Assembly (NCBI GenBank): GCA_903632075.3
Contig: CAHIKZ030000251.1
Coordinates: 65,001-129,000 of the forward strand
Length of the DNA: 64,000 nt
Source: Acanthosepion pharaonis
Taxonomy: Eukaryota; Mollusca; Cephalopoda; Sepiida; Sepiidae
Reading direction: 5' to 3'
Part shown: positions 31,827 through 43,369 of the stretch, piece after piece
How positions within the stretch are numbered: the first letter of the stretch is position 1
How the letters are laid out: each line of letters opens with the position of its first letter
The notes under the pieces: model-generated
Seen by the model: the letters and a program-made list of their open reading frames with translations, nothing else
What the model was told of the DNA's origin: nothing
Databases searched by the model: none
Program-made: the position numbers and the translations under genes

Positions 31827-31984
31827 GTGTCATAGAGGACATGAATGAATAGAATCGTCTGTTTATGTAAAGCGGAGTTAAACGAGTTGAGGAGGGCAAC
31901 TTTTAAGAGTACCTTCGTGTAGTAAACTTTCTATTTCATTAGTTACCTACGAGTTTGTCTTCATTGTTTATTTACCTCTGTTAT

Positions 31985-32215
31985 CTCAACAAATGTGGCA
32001 CATAAGGACATCAATGATTGTTGGAGCCCTTCGATTCCTTGGAAAAAGGTTCGAAGACTCATTGAAGGGTTTCCTGGTATCCCACACCTTAAAAAAATAC
32101 AAAAAATTGTACTCACAAGTACATATCACACATTATGAAGAGCTCTATCTATGTAAGATGTGTGTTAGCATTAAATAACCCATTGTGGTTGATATGCCGT
32201 AAAACAAAACAAACC
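31985..32215 (+). pseudogene. LINE 3' end, second copy
   Basis: MWHIRTSMIVGALRFLGK (31993) is colinear with MWHMRTIPVVVEAFRLI of the neighbouring copy. The end, TTAAATAACCCATTGTGGTT then GATATGCCGTAAAACAAAAC, is shared with 32300 and 46260, so it is the terminal segment of this LINE. Confidence 0.65.
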
Positions 32216-32226
32216 AATATATACTG

Positions 32227-32269
<43 letters not shown>

Positions 32270-32355
32270 AAATATGACCCGCAATAAAAATCTTGTCGGC
32301 ATTAAATAACCCACTGAGGTTGATATCCCGTAACACAAAACAAAACAAACCAAAT
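32227..32355. repeat. (GATA)n and duplicate LINE tail
   Basis: GATA 32227-32270 is followed by a second tail (GCAATAAAAATCTTGTCGG, TTAAATAACCCACTGAGGTT), also found at 46235-46310. Confidence 0.8.
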
Positions 32356-33234
32356 CATAGTTCTGGTTAATAATAATATAAGGATATACTGGAACAAAAA
32401 CATGAAGAGGTTAATCACATGTCTAACATAGATTAATAAGACCGTAATTCTGTTCGGCAATGCCTGTGACTCAACGCTACACCCTGCGATTCACTTCTTG
32501 ACAAGCATTCCTATAAGTAGACGTCTACTCATTGCAAATGGACGAGTCTATGTTTAACAATTAGTGTAGAGAAGTTAATCAGTCTTTCTGCACAACAATC
32601 CAGCAAAAACACTAAAAAAACAAAAAACAAAACAAAACAAAACAAAGCAATAACAAAACGAATAATCCAGTGCCAAATAACCAGGTTAATTTTGACAAAA
32701 GTTTTAAAGAGACCATACACGTTTTTTTTTTGTTTGTTTTTTTTACATTGCCAACCGTTAGACACATTGAGCCAATTGTAATTAAATTAAATCTATTTTT
32801 GGACCAATGGCATGACATGAAACAAAAAGAAAATGAAATGATTTAACTTTGAGGGAACCGATTTTTAGATTGTAGCATGCTATAAAAAAATTATATATTG
32901 ACATTCGTAAAAGTCACGGAATACTGGCCATTTCTTTTGATGTCAAGAAATCCTTATAGTGTTACATGCACGCCCAACAGCGAACGCTCAACAACACTTT
33001 TAACATCGTCAAAAAAAAAAATATATATAAAAACTCCATGGCTTTCTCTCTCTTCAAAAAAATATTTTCAACTTTATCAAGTATCTACGATGCTTGTATT
33101 GCAGAAAGAAGGGTAAAAACAAAAAGAAGAAGAGAGATACAGATTTATATTTAAGCTTATACATGATGAAAACGGGTAATTAGTAGAGTGCTGATTCATT
33201 AAATTTGTGGCGTAGTTATTATAAGTTCTATCCC
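32356..33234. other. AT-rich interval
   Basis: Homopolymer A and T tracts; no gene recognised. Confidence 0.4.
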
Positions 33235-33465
33235 TGGGCTTGATAGTAAAGATTCAGATTCAGTAGAAACTGGCTGAAGAATAACGGAGCAGTTCTAAAG
33301 AAGATGTGAGTTCAATCTCTGAGCCGGGCAGTACAGATTCAGACTCAATGGAAACTAGGTGAGCATTAACTAAGCAGTTATAAAGAAGTAATTGTGAGTT
33401 CACTCCCTGGGCCGAGCAGTACAGATTCAGACTCAATACTACAGACTGAGCAATAACTAAACAGT
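33235..33465. repeat. three tandem ~100-bp units
   Basis: CAGTA(C/G)AGATTCAGA-TTCAGT-like words with GTGAGTTCA(A/C)TC and CTGGGC(C/T) recur near 33230, 33315 and 33395. Function unknown. Confidence 0.65.
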
Positions 33466-34564
33466 ATATATATATATATATATATATGCTAATAAAAGAA
33501 ATAACTCATGAAATACGATTTATGCAAACGCATTTCCTTCTTTAAGGAATTTTATGAAGGCAATTGTAAAACATAAATTACGCTAAGGATAATAAAGTTA
33601 TGCGTTCATATGTGAATTGGAGAATGTTTTAAAATTTTTCTAAAATATTAAAAATATTTTACAGTGACAAAGAAAAAAAATGGCGTAGGTTTTTAGCATA
33701 TTAAACGAAAGTGATTTATTGCTGTTTTTGTTCTTGTTGTTTTTACGTAATTGTTTTTATTTATTGCGTATATCTTTATTTATTGTTTATAATTATTAGT
33801 TTTATTTATTGTATTGATCTTCGTTTATTTATTTGCAAGGCAGGACGTTAAGTTCTTTTCTTTTAAATGTTTTAAATATGTATAGTCATTGTTAAATATG
33901 TTGGTTTGGGAAAGGATCATCCCTTTTAAGAAGTAAGATATTTGGGAGGGGAAAGCAGTATGGACAAGTCTGAACTTCCGAAAACATTTTGTCAGTTATT
34001 TTCTCTTTTAATAAGGTCAGCAGTTTTTTGGGCTTTTTTTTTTTTTTCGATTTTGTGGTTCTTTTTAGATTGGCAACCAAAATTTAAGACAAAATCTTTA
34101 TACTTATTATACACAAACAGTTGATGTGACTTGGTTGTATTGATCCGACAGCTGACAGAATATGAACTGATGATGCGTGCCGTTGATAATACTAACGATA
34201 ACTGGATGAAAATGAAGCCAGAATATGAAGTTATCAATATATAACATAGTTTGGTCATGACAGTTTCGGATAGAAGAGAACAAACGGTATGAGAAAAGCT
34301 GAAAAAAGTTATTGGCCCGACTACGAAGCTTCTATAAAGAAATTCTGACGTCTGTCCATTGGGTGTGGTTTTTGGAAAGTCGGTCGAACAGAATATGCGC
34401 AGAGTAGAGATTTGAAACGATAATAAAAGACAGATATGAATAGATGCGAAATCGAAGTCGGAAAGAGCGGGAATTTTTCACAACCAAATCTTATAATCAT
34501 TCATATGAAGAAACTAAAAAGCAAAGAGTTATGAATAGGGAAATCAATAGATTGGAGCAGTTTC

Positions 34565-34565
<1 letters not shown>
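33466..34565. other. AT-rich interval
   Basis: A short (TA)n at 33466-33487. No gene or known element in about 1.1 kb. Confidence 0.4.
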
Positions 34566-34619
<54 letters not shown>

Positions 34620-34702
34620 GATAGATAGATAGATAGATAGATGTGAATCAACGGAGATAGATATTGATTGATATAGATGGAGAGATAAATAAAACACAAC
34701 TG

Positions 34703-34747
<45 letters not shown>

Positions 34748-34873
34748 TCGACTGAAATAGATGGATAGAAGAATAGAAAAAAATCAACTGAAATCGATAG
34801 ATGGACAGATATAAATCGTCTTGTATAGGTAAGTTGATAGAATGAAAAAATCAGTTGTGAAAGAAATCGACTG

Positions 34874-34924
<51 letters not shown>

Positions 34925-34934
34925 GAACAGAATG

Positions 34935-34999
<65 letters not shown>

Positions 35000-35010
35000 T
35001 TAACAGACTG

Positions 35011-35053
<43 letters not shown>

Positions 35054-35063
35054 GAACAGACTG

Positions 35064-35122
<59 letters not shown>

Positions 35123-35132
35123 GAACAGACTG

Positions 35133-35187
<55 letters not shown>

Positions 35188-35197
35188 GAACAGACTG

Positions 35198-35260
<63 letters not shown>

Positions 35261-35262
35261 AC
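34566..35262. repeat. compound (GATA)n array with spacer
   Basis: GATA blocks of 38-65 bp at 34877-35262 are separated by a near-constant spacer (AATGAACAGACTGA or variant) five times, which gives a higher-order repeat. The left part (34566-34800) has irregular spacers. Antisense translation gives IYLS strings only. Confidence 0.95.
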
Positions 35263-35369
35263 TGACTTACAATGAAAGAAAGAACGTAACGGCGAAAGAT
35301 ATGGTTAAACTGATATATTAGTAAGTTGAGAGCTATAAACACGTTTAAAATAGATTGCTATATAGAGAC

Positions 35370-35585
35370 ATAAAGACGGCTAAAGAGAGACAGGTAGGCA
35401 GACTGAAAAGAAACCTCCAGAAAGGATCCTTACTCCTATGGCGTCCTCCTTTAAATTGACTTTCCCGAACAGCATGGCTCGGGAATCAGGGTTGGACATT
35501 GGAGATCTGGGAACAGCAATACAAGACCGAACAGCGTGGAAAGGGATTGTCAATGGAGTTACGACCAACCATAGTGTGTGTGGGG
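35370..35585 (+). pseudogene. RTE-type LINE C-terminal scrap
   Basis: The frame gives ARESGLDIGDLGTAIQDRTA then WKGIVNGVTTNHS, close to the end of RTE pols (W..R..DR..WR.IV...T). It abuts the (GAT)n array. Confidence 0.6.
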
Positions 35586-35596
35586 GGGTCGAATGT

Positions 35597-35863
35597 TGAT
35601 GATGATGATGATGATGGTGATGTTGATGATGATGGTGTTGATGATGATGGTGTTGATGATGATGATGATGTTGATAATGATGATGGTGATGATGATGGTG
35701 TTGATGATGTTGATGGTGTTGATGACGACGATGATGATGTTGATAATGATGATGTTGATGATGATGATGATGATGTTGATGTTGATGATGATGTTGCTGT
35801 TGCTGATGTTGATGATGATGATGATGATGTTGATGGTGTTGATGACGACGATGATGATGTTGT

Positions 35864-35892
<29 letters not shown>
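35597..35892. repeat. (GAT)n imperfect trinucleotide array
   Basis: About 300 bp of GAT/GTT/GAC triplets. It creates long aspartate-, methionine- or isoleucine-rich frames in several registers, none of which is a gene. Confidence 0.95.
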
Positions 35893-35894
<2 letters not shown>

Positions 35895-37179
35895 ACTATT
35901 GTTCAATCTATACAATACCCAAGTGCTATTCAATTTTTACTTAAAGAAGTTGTTGCATCAGCTGTAAGAGGCGCACTTTATGCGGATTTTTGAGAAATAA
36001 AATGTTATTCCTTGACTTGAGTAATCGGGAAAGCATCTTCTTGAAAGTCGACTCCACAAAATAGTGATTCGTAGAAAGTAGCTGTTCTTGTAGAACTTCT
36101 TTATTACTAAGGGAATACAAAGAGATTCGCCTCAGTGGTCCGCTTAAGTGGTCCGCCTCAGTGGTCCGCCTCTGTGTATGCGGTATAGCGCGTCTTAGAT
36201 GTGAAGGACAGAGTTCGTTAAATACAGTTTGCCAGAACATTTTCCATGGAAGTACCAACTGTACAGCGAGAGGCTCAATCGTGGAAAAGAGGTTCTAGGC
36301 TGGCGAATAATTCATAGCCCACTTCGACGCTTTTAAAAACTGCAAAATGGAAGCTGGGCAGCGTCAGCTCAGCGTCAGCTCTGATATGTTAATAGTACTC
36401 AATTTTCGATTTGATCTGTTTCTTGTAAAGATAGAGTATAGCAGGAGGAGATGGAGAAGGCTGGTTCTTACAAAAGCGGCACAAGTAGCTGACCATTTCC
36501 CAGTACCTTTAGCGTTACAAATAGCTCCGTTTAAAAGCCTAATTTACAAGTTTCGCCTACAATAGGTAATCGTAATTTGGGGACAAAACCTTACCTTTGG
36601 TGCATGTATAAATAATCTGAATCCATGTGGTGTTCAATAAGTTGAAGCAGCGGAAATAATCGATCTTGGCACCGGGAATTGCAGGTGGCCAGGCAGATTT
36701 ATGTATCATCCAAATGCTATTTCAATAAAGCATTCAGTTTTGACCTCATATGATTGTACACAATAATAAGATCAGTGGGAATTCTTATAAGGCTGGCTGT
36801 TATTTTCGAAAGATATTGCTGAGTAGAGAGTCCTTATCATGAAGCTTAAAGAGGGTGGTGTCTCCAATAACTAAAGGCGGGAATTTTATGATGCAACAAG
36901 CTAGGACATGAGAGAAAATTGAAATTGGGATTTTTTCCCTTTTCTAAGATTACTCTTCCGAGAAAGATGGCGGCCGATAACCGGAAAGATCTCTCCCCCG
37001 AATTTAAATATAATGAATGAAATTATGTCACAGATTAATGCAAATTAAAATAGCGATTCTACTGATAATATAATCCGTTTTTTTTTATACGAAAACATTT
37101 AGCATTCATTCATTCACCAGACAGACAGTGCTTCTCGAGTTACGCTTTTCTTCAATCTCTCGCCATTAAGCTGAGATAA
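35893..37179. other. unassigned interval
   Basis: GTGGTCCGCCTCA-like words repeat three times at 36134-36174. No gene recognised in about 1.3 kb. Confidence 0.4.
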
Positions 37180-37620
37180 AAATGTTATCTGTTCTTATCT
37201 CTAACGGTACTAGTAATATTAGCTATTTCTTTACAAGGAAACATTTTGTATTCATTGATTTGCAGCCAGTGCAACTCGAGACTCTTGCTAAAAATCCGAA
37301 AAGAATAAGCAATATTATTGGTCATGACCTGGTGACCCCGCTCCAGTCACATTCCCATCACCGTAAAATTGCCACCCTTTGTCTTTTCTAGAAATACTTT
37401 CATCGTAATTGTTCGGATGAGATCTTCGCTATGTTTTTTTTTGTGTGTTTTTTTCTCTGGTGTCGAGATCTCATCAATTTACAGTAAAAGTTGCTTTTCT
37501 CGCACTTCTCGCTTGTGGAACTCCCTTCCTTCTGATTGTACTTTTCATTTCCTGCTCATTATTAATTTTTCTGTTCCTAATTCTTCTACACCCAGAAACC
37601 CGTTGTGTCTTAGTGGCTTT
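37180..37620 (+). pseudogene. LINE pol C-terminal fragment
   Basis: KNPKRISNIIGHDLVTPLQS then HSHHRKIATLCLF (37290-37390), and in another frame FSRTSRLWNSLPSDCTFHF (37495). It matches the consensus ..R..N.IG..L...LQ.LSHRR..A.L.LF..Y followed by RTSRLWNSLPS of the jockey/CR1-like family at 38965, 49115 and 51355. Confidence 0.75.
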
Positions 37621-37633
37621 ATATATATATACC

Positions 37634-37690
<57 letters not shown>

Positions 37691-37829
37691 CAGGATAAAC
37701 ACAATATAAGCCAACACGGTGTTATTTTCTCGTCTTTTGATAACCGCACAAAACGCCTATCCGCGAATATGAAAAGATCCTATCAAGAACAACTAGACAG
37801 AACATCTCTAAATTATTTAATGAAAACTG

Positions 37830-37870
<41 letters not shown>
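37620..37870. repeat. two (TA)n arrays around a short unique block
   Basis: TA 37620-37685 and 37832-37870. The 145-bp block between them has an open frame (SQHGVIFSSFDNRTKRL) that I do not recognise. Confidence 0.8.
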
Positions 37871-37873
<3 letters not shown>

Positions 37874-38260
37874 TGATGCTGAACTCCAGGAGAGAAACAC
37901 CTTACACCTTCTTGGTTTCACGTTTTCCACACATAAAATGGAACGACTATATCGTAAAGTCAAGGTACCATTTGGAATATCTCATCAAAAAAATTACCAT
38001 GAAGGTAGTTCTAGAAAAAATATTCTCGCTTCTGGAACTCCATTCTGGCTAGATGATTTCCAGTCAACTGCAAAAAAAAAATTAAATGCAGTATCAATTA
38101 CTATCTACTGTTCTCCTGATTGCTCTTTTCATTTCCGGCTCACTATTAATATTTCTGTTCCTAATTTTCCACACCATGAAACAATTTGCGTCTTAGTGGC
38201 TTTATTGCCTTGCATGAACCGATTTAAAAAGTATTTGTTGCAGAGAAAGATTCTATAGTC
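37871..38260 (+). pseudogene. LINE pol fragments, same family
   Basis: ADAELQERNTLHLLGFTFST (37872) is the post-RT start; KVKVPFGISHQKN follows, then a jump to ILASGTPFWLDDFQSTAKKK, the C-terminal end. The middle (about 90 residues) is deleted. Confidence 0.65.
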
Positions 38261-38334
38261 TTCCGACCGTTATGACGTAGTTTTTTGTTTTTTTTTAAAA
38301 TCCTGCGCGTGATATTTCAGGTAATGTGAAGAGC

Positions 38335-38394
38335 TAATAATAATAATAATTATAATCATAATAATAATAATGGTAATGATAATAATAATAATAG
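38335..38394. repeat. (AAT)n array
   Basis: Imperfect AAT repeats. Confidence 0.9.
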
Positions 38395-38401
38395 ATAAAT
38401 G

Positions 38402-38743
38402 GGTAAGTCGTTGATATGGGATGTGACCTGTGCGGATACAATTTCGGCCGGTAAATTTGATCAGGTGCGCGGTTGAGCCGGGGTCCGTCACCCGGGACGC
38501 AGAGATGAAAAAAAAATAGTTAAATATTCTTCTCTTGATAGATTTTTTTTTTTTTTTACTCCTATGGCAGTGGGGACTTCTGGGGTTATTGACTCTCGTT
38601 CGATGCCGTTCCTTCAGAGGATTGGGACGATTGCGTCTCAATTAAGGGACGAGCCTCGTGAAACGGAGTGGCACTTGCAGCGTGTCTCACTGGCGATGGT
38701 TCGAGGTAATGCTTTCTCCATCATTGCGGCTGGCAGAGGATAG
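38402..38743 (+). pseudogene. LINE C-terminal block of a third family
   Basis: GKSLIWDVTCADTISAGKFD (38402) then, after a T tract (38540-38557), TPMAVGTSGVIDSRSMPFLQ (38558) and QRVSLAMVRGNAFSIIAAGR up to a stop at 38741. The pattern L.WD.T..DT, then F.P.AVET.G......FL...G, then QRLS.A..RGNA.S is a known C-terminal block of animal LINE pols. It is GC-richer than its flanks. One stop and the T tract disrupt it. Confidence 0.65.
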
Positions 38744-38789
38744 CCAAAAAAATGTTTATAGTTACTTTGGTCAAACTTTTTTTTAATAA

Positions 38790-38833
38790 ATAATAGATTA
38801 ATAATAGATAATAATAATAATAATAATAATAAT
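38790..38833. repeat. (AAT)n array
   Basis: AATAAT repeats with one break. Confidence 0.9.
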
Positions 38834-38964
38834 AGGTTACCACTCTGTGCCTTATTTCTACATACCTCGCTGTCTAGACTTTATGAATGTAAGCGCAGTA
38901 CTAGAGTAACAACAAGGTCACATCCATTTACGGTTCAATTGGTTTGATGTAACTGTAAGTTCTA

Positions 38965-39200
38965 TGCTAACGGTTTCTTTTCTCACACTTCTCGCTTGTG
39001 GAACTCACTTCTGGCTCCATGCTTTCCAGTTAACTTTAGTCTTCAAAAATTTAAATGCAATTTCAATCATTATCTACTGTCTTCCTGGTTACTCTTCCAT
39101 TGCCTTCGCTACTTACTAATCTTCCCGTTTTCCTTTCTATCACACCCAGAAACCCTCTTGTGTCTTACTGGCTTTACTGCCTCGTTTGGGGGGTGATCGG
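38965..39200 (+). pseudogene. LINE pol extreme C-terminus
   Basis: FFSHTSRLWNSLLAPCFPVN then FSLQKFKCNFNHYLLSSWLL (38980-39100), the standard ending of the jockey/CR1-like family here. Confidence 0.75.
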
Positions 39201-39484
39201 AATTTGTTTGAAAAAAATCGTTATGCAATATTGTTATTTTGCCTAATAATTTTCCGCAGTTTGATACATAAGTTTTGTCATGTTTGCTTCCTCGGGGATA
39301 TTAACTGATGTCACTGATATTCATTTACGAAGCATAAGGCTGTGCATGATATATTTTGGTTGTCCTTAACAACTTGGTTTTGTCTTTTGACAACTTTCTC
39401 CTTTCTAAGTGGATTGTCAATCAAGCATGTTTCAATCGTGTTTTTTAACACTCTACTCTCGTCTCCTGTTCATCTAAAAATATA

Positions 39485-39965
39485 ATAAAAAACGCTTAGT
39501 GTAAAGGAAATTAACATTAGCCAAAAAGAGGCTTACGCAAAAGCGTCTCTCTCTTTTTAAATTTTGGATTGAAAAGGTGACTATGAAAACAAAAACATTT
39601 CGATTCAATTTTGCCTTAACAAATCCGGAAGACGAAACGCTCGGGAAAAACTAAGATTTTTTTCTTATTGTTATTCTTAAACCAATTTGTCTTTGCCATA
39701 GAATTGTTCTGGGAATTTTTTATATCGTCGACATGGAAAAGAAAACTCTTAGTTTAAAGGAAGTTAACATTAGCCAAAAAGAGGCTCCCGCAAAAGCGTC
39801 TCTCTCTTCCTAAATTTTGGATTTAAAATATAACTATGAAAACAAAAACATATCAATGCAATTTCGCCTTGATACAGTCGGAAGACGAAACGTGTCGGCA
39901 AAAACTATGATGTTTTTCCTATTGTCATTCTTAAAGCATATCTATTTCTCTTTCAATTTTTTGTT
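39485..39965 (+). repeat. two direct copies of a hammerhead-bearing repeat
   Basis: 39485-39690 and 39735-39965 share TTAACATTAGCCAAAAAGAG, GCAAAAGCGTCTCTCTCTT and GGAAGACGAAACG(C/T). The first copy has lost the core (TTAACAAATCC); the second keeps TTGATACA. Confidence 0.75.
39866..39899 (+). ncRNA. hammerhead-like motif, minimal
   Basis: GCC (39866-39868), core-like TTGATACA (39869-39876), stem II GTC-GGAA-GAC (39877-39886), GAAAC (39887-39891), ACGTGT, then C at 39896 completing GTC, and GGC (39897-39899) pairing with GCC. The core has the same C3 to T and extra base as the motifs at 17644 and 26548. Confidence 0.55.
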
Positions 39966-40014
39966 CATGAGTTTTATTTTCATTTTTATCTCTCTTAATA
40001 TATAAAACTATTCG

Positions 40015-40523
40015 CTGAAGTTGCTGGAGAAAGGTTTGGTTCCTTTTGCCGCCCCAGAATGACTCCTGCTGCCAAGCTCGGCGTTTACAAGTGCCAGATC
40101 AGACTAAAAATGCAGTATTGCTACAATATCTAGGCCAGAGCTGCACAATCCTCACTTTCCAGCTTTGACAGAATGCAAACGGCATTACGTTAGGTTAGAG
40201 AGTGATGATTTCTTTTCCCACCATTCAGTACCTTTCCCCGCAGACAAAAGTGGCTAATTTCCCACGACTCTGTCGCTATTTCTATGAAGAATGTCCAGAG
40301 GAACTACATTCCACCAATCCAGGCCAGCACAGATAGAACCCACGACGCCAACTACACAAGATCGACTCATTCTCTTTCCCTTCGTATTCCATTGTTAAGG
40401 AAGAAGTTTCACTCACACAGTTTCACTTACTGTGTAGAACTGCCAGAAGGATACTTCCCCGATCACTACAATTTTAGCGTCTTCAAGTCCAGAGTCAACA
40501 TTAGCGTATTTTCATGTCTATAA
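40015..40523 (+). pseudogene. LINE pol C-terminal part (family of 4110-5055)
   Basis: Pieces in order: RPRMTPAAKLGVYKCQIRLK then MQYCYNI (40055-40125), AAQSSLSSFDRMQTALR (about 40140), RSTHSLSLRIPLLRKKFHSH and ELPEGYFPDHYNFSVFKSRV (40440-40500). Stops and frameshifts are frequent. Confidence 0.7.
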
Positions 40524-40703
40524 TACGACTTGTCTATAATACGCCCTGTTTTTTTGAAACTGAAAACAGGGAATAAATTATATCCTTTAATATATAATAC
40601 GACCCCATAGATATCCCGATGTATCTTTTTTTGAAACGATGTATCATATTATCTAATAAAATAATGTTGTAGATATATGTCACTAAAATATTTAATTTTT
40701 CAC

Positions 40704-41170
40704 AAGGCAGGTTGAGTATTCTTATATCCGAAATTCCGAAATCGGAAAACCTCCAGAATCGGAAAACCTCTAAAATACGAAAACCTCTAAAATACGAAAG
40801 GTTGTCAGGTGCTGGCATGACTTTCCTCTAATGGAAAATTTCAGAAATCACTGGAAAAGTTCGCAGATGATGAGCAACTGTTGTAAGTAAACTAATCTGC
40901 CTTGGGTGGGTGTTCCTCACCCCAGCTATGTAGCCTACGTTGGCGCCAAATTTTATTAGTGATCATCAGAGCAACACCTTTGTTCGTAGACTACTTAGCA
41001 GCTGTTGTAAGCGATCTCATCTGCCCTGGGCGGGGATTTCTCAGCCCAGCTATACAGTCTATGTTGGCCCCAATTTTTTTGTTAGCAAACGACACAGCAA
41101 ACCTTTTGTTCCCAAATGTGCCGCATACTGGAATCACCCCCCCCCCGGGCCAATAATATAAAGAAGTCAC
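40704..41170 (+). mobile_element. Tigger/pogo-like terminal region
   Basis: It begins CAGGTTGAGTATTCTTATAT then tandem AATCGGAAAACCTC words, and continues colinear with 41575-41830 (CATCTGCCCTGGG, CTCAGCCCAGCTAT, GTCTATGTTGG). GTTGAGTATCCTTTATC-type ends characterise Tigger elements. There is an internal duplication (40925-41010 and 41040-41110). Confidence 0.6.
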
Positions 41171-41330
41171 CTTCCTGACAAATCAACTATAGTGCGATTC
41201 AAAGCCTGGCCTACTGGTCAGAAAGCAAACGTCCTAACCCTTCAGCCATGTGTCCATATAATTTTTTGATTTCATTACCCACGAACTAATTTTTTTTTTC
41301 AGTTTTCATTTTTGAATGACAAGCACCCAT

Positions 41331-41332
<2 letters not shown>

Positions 41333-41370
<38 letters not shown>
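41333..41370. repeat. (AAT)n array
   Basis: Uninterrupted AAT repeats. Confidence 0.95.
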
Positions 41371-41372
<2 letters not shown>

Positions 41373-41570
41373 TCACTAAGTGTGAAACGGGCTGTTAATA
41401 GGTAAATAAATCAAAAAGGTTATTTTTATGTGTATTAAAAAGCTTTTTTAAATATATTTAAAATAGACCACTCTTATATGTGTAAGAAAAGAAATATACA
41501 AATAATATATACACTTGTGGGAGGTTGCCCAAAGGTAACCTGCAATTGGAAAAACTAGTCATTCAACTGT

Positions 41571-42205
41571 GACAGGTAGTACAGTTTGAGTATCCTTTAT
41601 CTGAAAACCTCCAAAATCTGAAAGTTTTTCATGTGCTGACATGACTTGCCACAAATGGAAAATTTCAGAAAGCACTTGGAAGGTTCCTAGGTGATAATGT
41701 AGCTGTTGTAAACTGACCCTCATCTGCCCTGGGTGGGGAGTTTCTCAGCCCAGCTATGCAGTCTATGTTGGCACCAGTTTTTTGTTAGCAAACATCACAG
41801 CAACCCTTTTCTTTGTGGATTACTTACCAGGTGTTTTGTGCACAGTAGAGATATTATTCAAAATGTCCCAAAATCCTGCAGATACTCATATGGGTAGTGA
41901 AAAGAAGAAAAAAAAAAGAATAAAGCATTTATATTTATCAATATCACAGAGTCAGACTATTGAAAAAAAAAAAAACTAGACAGGGGTGTAAGTGTGAAGC
42001 TTCTGATTGAGGAGTTTGGTGTTAGAACAACCACCATATTCGACCTAAGGAAACAGAAGGAAAAATTGGTAAAGTTTTCTGCTGAAAATGATGAACAGAA
42101 ATTAATGAAAAATAGAAAAACACTGCCCAGAACAAAAAATGATGATTTCGATCTTGTATTGATGGACTGGATTCGTTCGCGCCGGGGGGAATATGGGCCT
42201 CTTAT
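41571..42205 (+). pseudogene. Tigger (pogo) element with transposase N-terminus
   Basis: The end CAGTTTGAGTATCCTTTATC (41581) is followed by an untranslated lead. A frame starting MSQNPADTHMGSEKKKKKR (41862) breaks at an A tract and continues GVSVKLLIEEFGVRTTTIFD then LRKQKEKLVKFSAENDEQKL, MKNRKTLPRTKNDDFDLVLM and DWIRSRRGE up to 42205. This is the psq-type helix-turn-helix and the start of the CENP-B-like DNA-binding region of Tigger transposase. The DDE catalytic part is absent. A frameshift at the A(12) tract near 41963 kills it. Confidence 0.85.
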
Positions 42206-42229
42206 ATAAAACTACCTTCAGGGTACGTT

Positions 42230-42532
42230 ATGGGTATGTGTAGTAAGAACGTTCGCATTATGTCCATGAGACCCGGGTCGATTTGTCAGGAAGGAGACTT
42301 CTTGATTGTTATAGAACTGGAGGGGGCGATCCTTGAAATGTGCCTGAAAACCATACCACGGATTGATCCAAGCCGTATATGTGAAATTGGAGAGACTGAA
42401 TCGTTGCGGACCGTCGATAGCTGTGCTAGCACAAAGCCACAAGTCATCGTGGCCGAGGGCTGGAGCATGATGGCCTTGTTCAAATTGTTGATCACATTAG
42501 ATAAAACGCTTTTTCCCAGAAACTGTAACTAA
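42230..42532 (+). CDS. unrecognised 100-residue frame
   Basis: The frame opens MGMCSKNVRIMSMRPG, continues GDFLIVIELEGAILEM and ends LLITLDKTLFPRNCN. Composition is protein-like and GC is higher than the flanks. A TATATAAA lies at 42203-42210, AATAAA at 42590, and the unit is bounded by a 13-bp direct repeat TACCTTCAGGGTA (42213-42225, 42670-42682). It may be a small insertion with a coding remnant. I do not recognise the protein. Confidence 0.3.
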   Translation: MGMCSKNVRIMSMRPGSICQEGDFLIVIELEGAILEMCLKTIPRIDPSRICEIGETESLRTVDSCASTKPQVIVAEGWSMMALFKLLITLDKTLFPRNCN

Positions 42533-42840
42533 ACTCTGCTCAGCATAATTGCAGTATAAACCACAGGTGGGCTCTGTGGTTGTTGGTGTTGAATAAACAC
42601 AAATGCGCCTGCAATAGGGATTGGCTAGCCGCCCTAATAGACAGATTTCCTTGGTCTCCATCTATTCTATACCTTCAGGGTATATGTATACGTAGTCTAA
42701 AGTGATATCGTCTTTATGCTTGGTTTCCATTTCCAAGCTGCTCCATTTTATAGACGCTATATACAAATAAAATAGCCTGTATTGTAAAATAAATAAAAAA
42801 AATCTAAAAACCAAAGGGCTTCCAAAGAAAGAATTCTAAG
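42533..42840. other. unassigned interval
   Basis: It contains the right 13-bp direct repeat (42670-42682). Nothing else recognised. Confidence 0.4.
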
Positions 42841-43300
42841 TATTCTAAACCTGTATTAAGGAATAAAAATGAACCGGATGTTTAGCCATTGCATGTTTCA
42901 TTTAATTTCCGTTTCAAAATATATTTCCGAATTTTCGGTGAAAGGTGCTTTGTTGCATCATTAATCTTATCAAACCATGCCTTATCTTGTGTACCCCGTT
43001 TATTAATGTTTTTTTTTAATCAATTTCGGCGAATTACATGTCTTTGAATCAAAAGATGTAGAATTATGCTGATTCCCAAAGAATGAATAATGCTAACATG
43101 AAATACATTTTGCAATCGGAGTCTGCCTAATTTGTGTTCTATTATCTACTGGGAGTATTTATAATCTTGCTGTTTTAAATAAAATATTTTTTTACGCGAG
43201 GTGAAAATTCTCAAAGTGTGTATTGTGCATAATACGACGCCAATTTTGACTTTAATTTTCGGTTAAAAATTCTTGTATTAAACGCAGGAAAATATCGTTA
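42841..43300 (+). repeat. unknown dispersed repeat, copy 1
   Basis: Colinear with 43740-44170 over about 400 bp: GCGAATTACATGTCTTTGA, TGATTCCCAAAGAATGAATA, TAATTTTCGGTTA. The opening AATGAACCGGATGTTTAGCC also recurs at 43373. The end has TGTGCATAATACG and an inverted counterpart. Confidence 0.75.
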
Positions 43301-43369
43301 TTTTTTATTATTTGTTTCAATGCGTTAGCTTCTAATTTCATTAAAATTTCACGATATTGGAGAATATAA

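Noticed and set aside
34851..35342. 163-residue IYLS-repeat frame
   Set aside because: Pure translation of GATA microsatellite.
35499..35993. Long acidic (aspartate/valine) and methionine-rich frames
   Set aside because: They are translations of the (GAT)n array in different registers. The flanking coding belongs to an RTE fragment in another frame.
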